Positions 36,086 to 47,598 of a DNA stretch of 64,000 bases are shown here, in pieces. Every line of letters begins with the position of its first letter. Within the stretch, counting starts at the first letter, position 1. Source of the stretch: Cyclaneusma minus (taxonomy: Eukaryota; Ascomycota; Leotiomycetes; Marthamycetales; Marthamycetaceae); contig JAKZHN010000014.1 of the NCBI GenBank assembly GCA_037179335.1, positions 1-64,000 on the forward strand, in the 5' to 3' direction. The translations under genes and the position numbers were made by a program. The notes beneath the pieces are model-generated. The model was not told where the DNA came from and made no database searches. It saw only the letters and a list, made by a program, of their open reading frames with translations.

Positions 36086-36456
36086 GATGTGTGAGATAGC
36101 AGAGGATTTGCTGGGCTTTATTGACAGAGAATTATTGACAGAGAATCAATGCTCTCATACGGTTGTACAAGGTTGTGAAGGCTTGAGAAGAGCTTCGTCG
36201 AAAGTGAAGCTTCTCATTGGTGGAGCTGGTGAACCTTACGTGTAGGTACTAACTTACGGGGCCTTGTGAGGCTGTGACACCCACCTCTGAACCGCCACTA
36301 AAGAAAGCCCCTGCACTGCAAGAACACCACCAAAGCGTCGAGACACATGTCATTCTTGTGAATCCAACAGACACCAACCCTGATAATCACACAACAGAAA
36401 GACTCTCTACCCTCCTACAGCGCGCTATCCGTATACTCCGATAACCTATCGCAAAT
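36086..36456. promoter_or_regulatory. Shared divergent promoter, GatC-like (-) and sec17 (+)
   Basis: 371 bp between two start codons of conserved genes. No clear TATA box is seen. The last 100 bp before sec17 are C/A-rich with CTACC/CTCC tracts, typical of fungal leaders. Confidence 0.55.
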
Positions 36457-37506
36457 ATGTCGGCAGACCCTCGAGCTCTGCTTCAGAAAGTACGCCTCCT
36501 ACCCCACTACTTGCAAGTCGGCCTTCTAACAAGTAATCATAGGCCGACAAAGCTGCCCAAGGCGCTATCGGGGGCTTCAGTTTATTCGGCGGACGACAAG
36601 AGAAATGGGAGAACGCCGCAGATCTATACGTCCAGGCTGCGAATGCCTTCCGCATGCAGAAGCTGAGTGCGCTGCCCCTCCTACCCGGCCCCCCTCTACC
36701 GTTCTAATAGCGATCCGCAGACAAGGAAGCCGGTCAAGCATTTGAGCGTGCAGCGAAGATCCAGACCCAAAACTTAAATGAGCCCGACGATGCAGCAAAT
36801 ACGATGCAGGAGGCTTTCAAGGTCTACCGCAAGACAGACCCCGTGGATGCCGTGCGGTGTCTCGATGTAGCCGTCAACCACTACACGAGCAAGGGAAACT
36901 TCAGGAGAGCGGCCACGCAAAAGCAGAACATGGCCGAAGTATATGAGACGGAAATCGGAGACCAGAAGAAGGCTTTGGAGAGCTATGAGCTGGCAGCTAA
37001 CTGGTTCGAGAGCGACAACGCCCAGGCGTAAGTCATGCCTCCCCTCTCAAAACCTTGGCCCTACTACCTACTAATGGATCTCGTTGCACAGATTAGCCAA
37101 CAAGCTGTACCTCAAAGTCGGCGAAATCGCGGCCCTCGAAAATGATTACTACAAAGCGATCGAGAACTTCGAAAAAGTATCCGAAGCTTCCGTGTCCAAC
37201 AACCTAATGAAATACAGCGTCAAAGACTATATGTTCAAGTCCGGCCTGTGCCTTTTGGCTACCAACGACATGGTCGCCATCAACCGCGCACTGCAAAAAT
37301 ACCGCGACCTGGACCCGACCTTCGCTTCCACCCGTGAGCACCAACTGCTTGTTGACCTGACGGAGGCGGTGGAGGCAGGCGATCAGGAAATGTTTGCCGA
37401 CAAACTGTTCCAGTTTGATCAGATTAGCAAGCTGGATAAGTGGAAGACGACGATCCTGCTGAGGATCAAGAATGCGATTGAGGAGAAGGGCGAGGATTTC
37501 TCGTGA
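36457..37506 (+). CDS. sec17: Alpha-SNAP (Sec17), SNARE disassembly adaptor
   Basis: Four exons by eye: 36457-36489, 36543-36666, 36721-37027 and 37092-37506, in phase, giving 292 residues, the classic family length. It binds SNARE bundles and recruits the ATPase NSF/Sec18 to disassemble them after membrane fusion. Seen: GGFSLFGGRQEKWENAADLY, ANAFRMQKLNKEAGQAFERA, NLNEPDDAANTMQEAFKVYR and the TPR-like helices, ending TTILLRIKNAIEEKGEDFS; the leucine-rich C-terminus is what stimulates NSF. The second intron uses GTGCGC as donor, less usual, but only this splice gives the conserved MQKLNKEAG. The first exon encodes only 11 residues. Confidence 0.95.
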
Positions 37507-38304
37507 GCTCTGCATAGGGTGCGAATGATGCAGGGGCATGGTGGCGTTTTACGGGTCCTTGGGTTAGGGTATGCGAGTAGCTTCGTTATGTGTATGGCCA
37601 TGGCTTTGCCTTGAAGCTTCGGAGAGTAGCGAGCGATACGAGTAGCCTGGACTTCTTTCGCGAACGTAAACATGCTTCATACCCTGATGTCCTCTATTTC
37701 CCTGCCGAATGTTAATCGTTCGGAGACTGGTCGGATTTTTGTGCCCTAGCCTCTAACATGCTCCGTCGACTGGGTGGTTCTAGACTTACAGTTCCTGCAT
37801 TAGCACCGAATACGATTGTCGACAATCGAACTCATCGCCATCCTGCTTCTGTACCTACCTTTTGACACAGCTCTTCTCAAGATGATTATTGATTGGGAAC
37901 GCAACGACTATCCCCTGAAAATCCATAAAGTGCCCAAATTTGCGCTCCACTTTAATGGTTCCGCCTTCCTAAAAGAGAAGCGCTTTTGGGCAAACAACCA
38001 GTTGTTCTGCCATGACTTTTATTGCCTGGAATATATGGCGCTAAAGTCTAATTGGCTATCTTAAGCGCGCGCAAAGACGGGCACTTTATGGATTTCTAGG
38101 GGATGAGACAACTCTAGTTACCTGGGATATACCTGGTAGATAATTAGACGATTAGAGCTTTTTGCTCGCCATACATGCCGACCGCCATGGGAAACCTTTG
38201 TTCCTACCATCTCCTTAATTTCTACTTCCTCCTCTTCTTTTACATCATTCTTCGTCCTCCTTATCCTCGCTCCCAGGCCTCCGCCTCTTCCCTGCTCAAA
38301 GACG
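37507..38304. other. Intergenic between convergent sec17 and AIM9-like genes
   Basis: About 800 bp. The palindrome GATTGTCGACAATC sits at ~37812-37825. A 60-codon ATG-started frame around 37882-38064 has no family match and codon use unlike neighbours. A C/T-rich stretch with TCCTCC runs occurs at 38220-38300. No gene supported. Confidence 0.45.
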
Positions 38305-40154
38305 CTACAAAGCTGCTGCAAATGGCCATATTCTCAGGACCTCCTCTCTGGGTTTCCCCTTCTCTGCTGCCTGTTCCGATGAATAAGCCTCAAAAAACTT
38401 TCTATTCAGCTCCCGAACCTCCTCGAAATCCCTCTCTGGCGAGATCCAACCCTCTGAATCTGTCCCCAGAACATCCCTCACGGACTGCTGCAGGTAATGG
38501 AAGTCTTCGTATTCCTCAAAAGCCTTCGCATGTGCTTTGATCTCATCTTTAGTGAACGACAATGGACAAGTGCGGGGGAAGCCTAAGTCTGTCCACTCGG
38601 CGTAGATGTCGAGGAGACATTCGCGTAGAGGAAGTATGCCCTGGTCGTAGGTTTCGGAAATTCGGAGGAACAGGTCGCGAAAGACTTGAGGAAACTCCAT
38701 GGCGTTGGCGACAGCACGATTGTTAAGAGCGCAGCCCCATTCGTACATCTTGGTTCGGTTTGCTTGTTTCCATCGGAACATCGCAAGTTCCTGGGCCCTG
38801 GGGTCTAGAGTATCGTAGTCTGCAGGAAGTTTAGGTTCATCCAGACCGGTGGCGTAGCCATCGGGGGGCTCCAAGAATACTGGCCAGCGGACCTGCAGAA
38901 ACATGGGAGAGATAGATGTGGATTGCCAATCTATGACAGAAGTGATCTGAGAAGGGGATTCGGGTGAGACGAAGATGTTGCCCAAATGCAAGTCGTTGTG
39001 CCACAAGATTGGTTTTGAGTGTTGCCCCAGAGTAGGATGTGAGTCTAGGGATTCCATCAACTTGGCAGCAGTTTTCAGTAATGAGATCTGCTCGTCGACT
39101 GTTCCGCGCTGAAACCCAGCAGAGCTTTTTGGTGGCCCATGTGTCAGGCGTGAGATCTCTCGTCTAACAAGCGCAGCACCATACGAAGAAGGCGAGGACC
39201 CTGGTAGGTCGGTCAGCTACCTCGGTTACCATTCTGGTATTTGTAATTCGGCTGAGGGTAAAGTAATTACATGGTCCTCTCGTGCCATCGTAGTCCGAGG
39301 CGGTCATACCAGGCAGAGGCAGGAACATCCTATCGCATGATGGCCCGATGCAGTACTCAGTTGTTTGATCAAGCTTGGTATCTAGGGGTATAACCTCCAT
39401 GGTTTCGTTCGCATAGCTTCGAGGGTATAAATGACCACAGGCAGGAAATTGAATAGCTGCCAGTTCGCCCTCGAACTTGACGATCTGTTCAATAATAGAG
39501 GCCCGAGCATCACCGGCTATCTCGCTCCAGACTTTATAGAGTTGAACACCGGGAGCCTTCTCCATCATGATGTACTCAACGCCAACGGGATTCGAAGAAT
39601 CAGAATCCCAGGCCAACACCTTTGGCACCGGTAAGGACGTGTATTTGCCGACTATGATACGTCAGGTTCAGCGAGCTCCGAAGTGAGTTCGAGTACTTAC
39701 TGTACTGAAGGACGGCGACTTCAGATGCTGTCGTATAACCGGCCGGACCAGCGATGAGACATGGAATTTTCGCGATAAGTTCCACGCCATCTTGCCGTGT
39801 GATGAGGAGTGCTTTGCAAAAGCCACCTTCCATCTTCTCGATCGCAGCAACGGGCGATTCAGATTTCCCTATAGAGCTGGCAACTTTACACAACTCGGGG
39901 AGACTAAATTCCACATAGCGTCGCTGGCGCTGAAAGTCCTCGTCAACCAAAAATCGACCATGGGTGTATTTGAAGACTTCTTCATGACTGATAGATTTGC
40001 CTAGTCATGCATCAGTATCATCTTGGGGGAGTGGCGGGCAGTCAAGGGAGGTCTGCAAACCTCGGTATGTGATGGGAATACTCCCTGGCTGGTTGGTCGG
40101 GGTGTGACTCGAGCTGAAGAATCGTTCCTTCAGATTCTTGTAGAACAGCGACAT
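38305..40154 (-). CDS. APH-family phosphotransferase (AIM9-like)
   Basis: Four exons by eye: 40154-40061, 40000-39701, 39651-39271 and 39200-38305, all in phase, giving about 556 residues. Kinase-like fold of the aminoglycoside phosphotransferase (APH) superfamily, nearest to fungal Aim9-type proteins, which are thought to be mitochondrial. Seen: FKYTHGRFLVDEDFQRQRR near residues 40-60, ELIAKIP (probable ATP-binding Lys), SLPVPKVLAWDSDSSNPVG and YIMMEKAPGVQL, the Brenner-type motif WHNDLHLGN (His326, Asp328, Asn333) and metal-binding VIDWQ (Asp349). The catalytic set is complete, so it is probably active; substrate unknown. Introns are short (49-70 bp); the 60-bp intron 1 has a GTTTGC donor, less usual, but its removal restores the conserved reading. 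A perfect palindrome lies 54 bp before the ATG. Confidence 0.85.
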
Positions 40155-40207
40155 GGTTGGTCGTTGCGACAGCTCGAAGTCAGATATGCGACCACAGGTT
40201 TGAATTG

Positions 40208-40250
40208 TTGGGAACAACCTGTCGGCAAATTGCCGACAGGTTGTTCCCAA
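40208..40250. repeat. Perfect 43-bp palindrome (21-bp arms, 1-nt centre)
   Basis: The left arm 40208-40228 begins TTGGGAACAACC and the right arm 40230-40250 is its exact reverse complement; A40229 is the centre. It lies 54-96 bp upstream of the AIM9-like start, likely in its 5' leader or core promoter. In RNA it would make a near-loopless hairpin that adjusts to a small loop; in DNA it could be a cruciform or a dimeric protein site. Confidence 0.9.
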
Positions 40251-43200
40251 GAGATATCCAAGACTCGGAATCAAGATGATACTGAAATCTGAATGTCAAT
40301 GAATACATACCGCCGTACTTGAGGCCTTGAGAAAGACATGTATTTGAGTGGCCGTGACTGTAGGAGAAACTGAGGTACCCTGCCGTACCGTAACACATTA
40401 GTTTGCACAAGAGGGTGAGGCACCATTCACTTACTGAGTAAGGTAGGGTAGCAGTTGTCCACGAACACAATTGCGTCGCTCATCAGCACAGAAGGCTGCC
40501 GGCAAGACGCGTCAGAGGAATCGTACGATGTAAGGTGGCGCGCGCTAGAGGCTTCGGAAAGGTATAGATCATTCCCCGGCTGGCCCTGGAGAAACTGGGC
40601 GCTTATTTTGTGTGTTTACATGTATAGAAGGTGGAGCCTCAATGCATGTAGCAAGGATACTGCATACGTCGCGCGAAGGGCCTGGTCTCAACATATGGCA
40701 CATAGTTCACGTTGAAGTTACTGGCCTGAGGCTTTGATAAACAGCCTGTGATATAGCACAACAATAATGTTACCCTTTTTTGCTAAATAATATGTATATA
40801 GCACCCAAGGACGGAAATACATGTACCCAATTCTGATTCACAATAATCCTAGAAAAGTTACTCCACTTATCTCCATACCCCATACATCAATATTCAATCA
40901 ATGTACCCACGGACCACGACCCACTTGGTGGGCTTTGTAGCCGCCAGCCTTATGCAGTGTATGTACATGTATCAATACCCTCAAAGCTTGGTAGTTAGCT
41001 TACTTGTAGGCGCTGAGAGTGGGAGTCTGTCGGTTTTCTTACGGAGCCGGGAGATATCGTGGTTGCATTAGCAAACAAGGCGTACTCGAGTTAAGACTGC
41101 CTGCGGCCTGCTAGTAGCCTAGTCATAAGTCCGAAACAGAAGACAATTGAATAGGTAGTTATCCAGATATACAACATTGAAGCCCCACTTCCCGGGGCTT
41201 TGGCTTAAAAGGAGGTTGGTCTGCGGAGTTCCGTTTTAGGTACTTGCCTCTCAGAGAAACTTGGGGAGAGCAAAATGGAAAATCCAATAAAAGAATAAAC
41301 CCCTCTCTCTCCCTTAACCCTTCCTCAGTACCCAGGTAGTAAGGAAAATGGAAATCTGAAAATGACGTGATACCTTCCGACTTCCAGGTTCCTTTGAATA
41401 CCTAACCAACTAGAGATCAGTTTATCAAGGGCTCTAGGTGTTAGTAAGGTACCCGGCGAAGTCACACTGAAACCAACAGCCGCTGCCTGGAGTGGAGCTG
41501 CCCGTGACCAGAGTTACCTGCAGGATTGTTATCTTCCAGTGCCTTGGTGGGTGCCTTGGAGGATTCTAAATGCGAGCCAAACGCCAATAGCATTATCGAG
41601 CACTCAGTTCCTCGGCCTGATACTCGGTCAAAGGTCGTTGCCCGGCGGCAAACGGATCAGACTGTATCGCTCTGACCTTTTGTTAGTAGGATAGTCACGA
41701 ATGGTCTGAGTTTATCAGGGTCACCGGCATCAGGGGTAGCCCCCAATCAGCCGTGACATACTGAATTGGCTCGATTACACAAAATGTTAAATAGAGCAAG
41801 TTTCTCCTCTCTATCCGAACAGACACTACTCCTAATTCCCGTTCCGTCGTAACTCCAACCTGGTCTTGTTCCCCTCACTTACGAGTGTACGATCTTGAGA
41901 ATATGTTGCTTTCAGCTGACATTACGTTCTAGCCTTCGAAGTGGGTAGTAGCAGAGATGCATATTCAAGCACGTTTTGAGTAGGACAGAAAGATTTGTGG
42001 GTGATTTTTGACGGTTTTTGGAGAGGCAGGATTTGAGTAAGGGGTTGTGGGAAGGAGGTGGGGCTTTAGATTGGTATATATCAGGCTGACATGATAAATC
42101 ACATTCGTTTGGAGAGGCAGTGCATGGCTTTGAAGCGGCTCATATTCGTTCTTTTATATTAGAGCTGTTTCCCAGAGGCAAAATAAACCTAGACCAAAGG
42201 AATTCATTATTCTCCATTTTGGCGTAAAATAATTGTTCAAGGCATAGCCACAATCCTGCAATCTCAGCAGGCTTCCCTTGGACTTGCATCAAAGCTGAGC
42301 CGCCTCCAAAAGAAGCGGGTAGAGGCATACCGGAGACCTGAAGATTCGACGAACCGGATAAAGTGTAATACACCACCACTCTTTTGATTCGGAGACAGAA
42401 CATAAACGAAATATACTCCATCACTCCCTCTATCGGCCTCTTCACAAGCATTATCAGACTCGCTAAATGAAAAGCACGGCCAACTTCACCGTGGCAGACC
42501 AGTATCTCGCGTCCAATGGTCTCAGAGAATAAGCCTTGGATGTCTCCCCTAGACATGGGACCTTCTTCAATGTCGACGAACCTGCCGAGGCGAAAAGGGT
42601 ATGAGAGGCCGTTCTAAGTGATTTACCACTTAACAATAAGAGCAGCGAAATATATGATCATGATGAAGTAAGAAAGAAAGAAAAAAAGAAAAAAAAAAAC
42701 GCTCCAGATATCCAGGCGACATGCCACCTCACCCGTAAAGCCATCTCGCATGAACAGGTACATACGTACATACTTAGTGGAGACAAAAAAACCAGGTCGG
42801 CAACTTCTACATAGCCACATCTCCATTGCCCTCACAGACCTGCCTACGCCTTCAAGTTCAAGAGCTGTCACTCCACTTGCAGGACCGCGTTGAGAAGAGA
42901 CATGACAAGTGCTGCCCCTTTTCTCCCGGGAACTTTCTAGACACTTTAGCCGGACAGGCCAAGAATGCAGAAAGGGAGGAGTAGATTGTCTTTTGCCTTA
43001 AGATGACGGAAAAGACTTTCCTCGAAACAACATGGAAATAGTTCTCCATGTCAACGATCGATTCCCCATCTATGTACTGTAGAATTGAATCGTCACAGTT
43101 GTGATGCGGATTGCTCTTCGCCCGGGCGGATATCTTCTGGCAAATGAGAACGTATGTCAGGCCTAAATGTATTTATATGGTAAGAAATGAGGGAGGGGTC

Positions 43201-43515
43201 AACTCATCGAAAAGTTTCTCAGACGGCTCGTGTCAAAATTACCAGGGCCCAAGTTGATGGAGGTTCAGGAAGAGTGTGCAAAAGAATTTCCGTGAGGGTG
43301 GTCAATGGACCGCGACTTTGGCAGTGCCAAGACATTTATCTTATCTAATCTCTAATCGGTGAGAGAACCCCTCGCACACATAGTCAAAATTCAAATTTTG
43401 CCAGCTGCGGTTCTGCCTCTTGCCAACCCGAGCGACGCCGACCTACGAGGAAATTCCTATAAACTTCACCCTGGCGTCGTTTCCATACAGATTCAAGGCA
43501 GGTGGTAGCGGCACC
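40251..43515. other. Long gene-poor stretch
   Basis: 3.3 kb between the AIM9-like palindrome and TSR1. No domain-bearing ORF on either strand. A 138-codon minus frame (42556-42140) begins with ATG but shows no family features. A purine tract (GAAAGAAAG then A-rich) lies at ~42665-42700, and many stop codons interrupt all frames in 40750-42100. It may hold long regulatory DNA, a non-coding RNA or an eroded gene. The TSR1 leader occupies its right end. Confidence 0.5.
42140..42556 (-). CDS. Possible orphan ORF
   Basis: 138 codons from ATG at 42556, no intron needed. There is no recognisable motif; hydrophobic runs near HLASLIMLV and YISFMFCL are not clear membrane spans. Codon use is weakly biased. 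It may be chance in an otherwise empty region. Confidence 0.15.
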   Translation of the reverse strand: MSRGDIQGLFSETIGREILVCHGEVGRAFHLASLIMLVKRPIEGVMEYISFMFCLRIKRVVVYYTLSGSSNLQVSGMPLPASFGGGSALMQVQGKPAEIAGLWLCLEQLFYAKMENNEFLWSRFILPLGNSSNIKERI

Positions 43516-46022
43516 ATGCCTTCAACCACCGAGACTCACAGCCATCGGAGCACCACCAAGCAGTCGCACAAAGGCTTCAAGTCGCGGAAAGCCACCAAAG
43601 GCGCACTGAAGGAAATCCAGAAAGGTCGGCTCTCTTCGAATAATTGGTCTTCGTACTGTACTGACTTCTTGCAGGCAAAGTACAGACCGACTTTTCGCAC
43701 CGAAAGACGCCCCAGCAGCAGCTGATGTCGAAGATCGATCGACGCAATCAGGCCAGACAAAAGCAGCAAAACAAACACAAGGAGCACCTCCGAGAGGCAA
43801 GCGTATTTGTCGGCCGCGATGGCGCTCCCCGAATCGTTGCCGTGGTTCCGCTCTGCGAAGGTCTGGATGCCGCCGCGGCCGTGAAGCAATTGACGGCGAG
43901 TCTCGATGTCGAAACGAACCCACCAACCGAAGGTGTACTCACCACCGAGATCGAGCGCTTCAAACAGAAGCTGCAATTTCTGGTCGCCACACGAGACTTG
44001 ACGACATGTCTGGACTACTGCAGAGTTGCAGACTATGTTATCTTCATTCTTTCGCCGGAGCGTGAAGTCGACGAGCTGGGGGAACTAATCATTCGCTCCG
44101 TGGAAAGCCAGGGTCTCTCAACTGTCGCGACAACTGTCCAAGGCCTTGATGCGATCCAGCCGGCCAAGAGACGGCCGCAGGTGGTGGGATCATTGAAGTC
44201 TTACATTACACATTTCCATCCCGAGCAGGAGAAGGTGCACAGCCTGGACTCGAGACAAGAATGCTCAAACTTGATGAGATCATTATGTACGACGACACCA
44301 AAGGGTATCCGATGGAGGGAAGAGCGAAGCTGGATGGTCGTTGAAGACGTCAAATGGCCCGAGAATGAATCAGAGGATGTTGTCTTTACCGGTGTTGTCA
44401 GGGGGCGTAATCTGAAGGCCGATAGGCTCGTTCAAGTTGGAGACTGGGGTGATTTCCAAGTATCGAAAATCACAAAAGTACCCCAGCAGAAGAAGAAACC
44501 CAGAAAGGGCGGCGATATGGCGATAGACACTGAGGAGGGCGAAACTATGGCCGACGAGCCCACAACCGATCAAGACGATCTACAAGAGTTGGCTCCCGAG
44601 GAAGTGATGATGGAGGATGATATCGACATGACATCTGTAAATGCCCCAGAAAAGCGGGGTGTTCTTTTAGATGATCACCATTACTTTTCAGATGATGAGT
44701 CGCATATGCCGACCGCTCCCAAAAGACTCCCCAAAGGCACATCTTCATACCAAGCTGCTTGGTATCTTGGTGACAACATATCGGATTCAGGGTCGGACTA
44801 CGACGAAGATGAGGAAGTCGAGATGACCATGGATGCACCAGCACTTCCTCAAGATGGCGTGGAAGGCTTTGCACCAAGAGAGCCTACAGAGGCAGCGCCA
44901 TCAGAGTACCCCCAGACGGAGGGAGGAATTCCAGATCTTTCGCCAGAAGACGAGGCGGAACAGTTGGCATTCTTCCGAGCAAGGAAAACAAATGAGGCCG
45001 AAGATGACCGTGAATTCCCAGATGAAATCGAACTCCAGCCAAACGTTCTTGCACGAGAGCGACTGGCTAGGTATCGTGGGTTGAAAAGCTTGAGGTCTAG
45101 CCCTTGGGAACATAGCGAAGACAGAGCCCACGAACCCGAAGAATGGAGGCGATTGCTTCAAGTGCCCGACTACAACTCCGCAAGAAGTAAAGTCAGCCGT
45201 GAAGCTCTTGTCGGAGGAGTGCCCGCTGGTACTCGCGTAAACATCTACCTCCGCAACGTCGACCCCTCATTACGACAATCCTACAACCCGTCCAATCCCC
45301 TTACACTCTTTTCGCTCTTAAGGCACGAGCACAAGCGAGCAGTCCTCAATTTCAATCTCACGCTGAGCTCCGAATGCACCAAGCCAATCCGCTCGAAGGA
45401 AGAGCTGATCCTTCAATGCGGCCCCCGCCGCTTCGTTATCAACCCCCTATTCTCGCAAGCCGGCAACACGCCCAACGACGTGCACAAATTCGACCGCTTT
45501 GTGCATCCGGGCGGTTCCACGATCGCCACCGTTATCGGCCCCTTGACCTGGGGCTCTGTGCCCGTTCTTTACTTCAAGCGCCGCACGCCTACCAACAACG
45601 AAAACGACGAGGACACCGATTTCGATTCTTCCAAACCGGCATTCGAGCTCGTCGGCACCGGAACATCCCTGCCACCATCGTCCAACCGTGTGATTGCCAA
45701 ACGTATCATCCTGACCGGACACCCTTACAAGATCCACAAGAAGCTGGTGACGATCCGCTACATGTTCTTCAACAACGAAGATGTGGACTGGTTCAAGGCG
45801 CTGCAGCTCTGGACCAAGCGCGGAAGAAGTGGATTTATCAAGGAGAGTCTGGGAACGCACGGATACTTCAAGGCTACGTTCGATGGGCGAATCAATCCGC
45901 AGGATTCGGTTGGCGTTAGTCTGTACAAGAGGGTGTGGCCGAGGAATGCGAAGTCATACCGGGAGGGCTTCAGCATGGATGAAGAGGATCACAATGTTGT
46001 GGAGATGACTGATGTTGCTTAG
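43516..46022 (+). CDS. tsr1: Ribosome biogenesis protein Tsr1
   Basis: Two exons by eye: 43516-43624 and 43675-46022, in phase, giving about 818 residues. Tsr1 is a GTPase-like but inactive factor on late pre-40S particles, where it blocks premature joining of the 60S subunit. The N-terminus has HKGFKSRKATKGALKEIQKG then KVQTDFSHRK. The Bms1/Tsr1 fold follows with VGRDGAPRIVAVVPLC in place of a P-loop (no GKS/GKT), the AARP2CN domain around RPQVVGSLKSYITHFHPEQE, and a long acidic middle (residues ~260-420). The C-terminal domain ends with FKATFDGRINPQDSVGVSLY and KRVWPRNAKSY. The donor GTCGGC is unusual, but the splice restores the conserved QKGKV junction. ATG at 43516 is the only sensible start. 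Confidence 0.93.
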
Positions 46023-46545
46023 ATGGGCGTAACCGGTCACAAAAAGGATGCATTTGGGTTACGATGATGAATATGACTTTTGTTTGCTTTTCGAGTTCAC
46101 GATAATGATCTCCTCTCATTTTGATTATCTCAAGGACGAGGGGGAAGTAACCCGATCTTGACTTGCCCCAGTCTTCTGACTACTGACACTTTTTGCTCAC
46201 GAGTCAGTCCCCATTCTAGTGAAGGCATTCAGTTATCTCGTATCCGATTACCATCTCGTGAAGTCCCGTCGAGCCCACGTCACATCGTTGATTTGCAAAT
46301 AATGCATTCAACCAACTGTGGACGACTTATGTCCCAACGTGTACCATTTCCTCGGTTGGCACATCCGAACCCCGCGGGCATTCTCCCTTAGTACACTCGA
46401 GATCTGCCATCTCTTGGCAGTCCGGTCAAAACATCCTGTGGCCTTGTGATTGCAAAATTCTCTCAAATGTCAAGTCTCCCCGCACATCTGCTGTCCATAA
46501 AACACCTTACTGTTCTCACTCGATAAAAGCTAGAGCACTCCCACC
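46023..46545. other. Intergenic between TSR1 and the flavodoxin-fold gene
   Basis: About 520 bp of TSR1 3' region and promoter of the following gene. Nothing further supported. Confidence 0.5.
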
Positions 46546-47598
46546 ATGCATATCCTCGGTATTGCCAATGGCTCCCTAGACGGTAATTCAGAAATCCTCC
46601 TCAAGGCAGCTTTGACAGCCGCCACCAATTCCGACCCTTCAATCACAACTTCATGGATACACGCCCCGTCTGTTCGCATCCCAGTCAACCCAAAGCCTCT
46701 GGCCAACTCCCAAGATGTGTCTCTCGGGACAAACTCAGTCATGCAAAGCGCACCGCCCGACTCAAGCTTCGAGAGCCTCGATGACCGCGCCGCCGTCCTA
46801 AACGCCATGCTCGATGCCGACGGGATAATCTTCTCCACGCCAATCTACAGTCACCAACCAGCCGGTTTCCTGAAAGCTCTGACAGACCGCATTCTCGGAC
46901 CTTTCACCGACGCGTCGTTGGCCAGGAAAGTCATCGAGGGTGCCAAAAATGGCGATCCGCGTTTTGTGGGAAAGCAGGTTGATGAGAGATTGTTGAAGCC
47001 TAGGGTTGTGGGGTTTATGGCGGTCGGCGGCTCTACGCACAGCGACCACATCACCATGGCATTGCCGACATTGCATGGTTTTGCGTATCCCATGCACATG
47101 AAAGTCGTTGATCAGGTTGTCTTTCAGGGATATGCTGCACCCGGCTCTGTATTGCTGAATCCTTCAGAAACCACAACTCGAGCGGCCCAGCTTGGAGAAA
47201 GGGTTGCCAGCCAGCTGGGAAAGGAGTTCGATGAGGCCGAGTATTTGCGTCCTGAGCCCGACGGAGCATGTCCGTTTTGCCATCTGGCCAAGATTGATCT
47301 CTTCTGTACCAAGAATAATACGATTGGATGTATTGCTTGTGGAGCAGAAGGGCGCTTGGTGCTGAGCGAGGACGGAGTAATTCGACCGCAGTGGAACGAG
47401 AAGAGCGAGATCTCGTGCATCACTATGGCTGGGAAAACCAGGCACGTTGAAGATCTTTTCGTCACTACGCAGCAAGAAGCGCAGAAGATGCAAGCGGACT
47501 TGGAGTTGCAACGGCAGCGAGACTATTGGAGGTCGATTGGCATTCCTCTAGCTCCTCTTCCTAGCAACTGCCAGGGGCAAGAGGCTCCGAGGTTTTAG
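46546..47598 (+). CDS. NADPH-dependent FMN reductase-like protein with Cys-rich C-terminal module
   Basis: 350 residues, single exon, ATG at 46546. The first ~225 residues are a flavodoxin-like NAD(P)H:FMN reductase fold: phosphate loop ANGSLDGNSEILLKAAL (GSxxxNS type) at ~8-24, and FSTPIYSHQPAGFLKALTDR at ~96-115, the flavin-ring loop. VVGFMAVGGSTHSDH at ~154-168 is the third typical segment. Residues 242-265 then carry CPFC, Cys254 and CIAC, a C-x2-C ... C-x2-C arrangement like a zinc ribbon or a rubredoxin-like metal site. The final ~80 residues are helical and charged. Such reductases act on flavins or quinones in the cytosol; the Cys module could add electron transfer or partner binding. 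Exact substrate unknown. Confidence 0.82.
   Translation: MHILGIANGSLDGNSEILLKAALTAATNSDPSITTSWIHAPSVRIPVNPKPLANSQDVSLGTNSVMQSAPPDSSFESLDDRAAVLNAMLDADGIIFSTPIYSHQPAGFLKALTDRILGPFTDASLARKVIEGAKNGDPRFVGKQVDERLLKPRVVGFMAVGGSTHSDHITMALPTLHGFAYPMHMKVVDQVVFQGYAAPGSVLLNPSETTTRAAQLGERVASQLGKEFDEAEYLRPEPDGACPFCHLAKIDLFCTKNNTIGCIACGAEGRLVLSEDGVIRPQWNEKSEISCITMAGKTRHVEDLFVTTQQEAQKMQADLELQRQRDYWRSIGIPLAPLPSNCQGQEAPRF

Noticed and set aside
37816..38064. 82-codon plus frame
   Set aside because: Begins with TTG, no family match; the ATG-started part is only ~60 codons.
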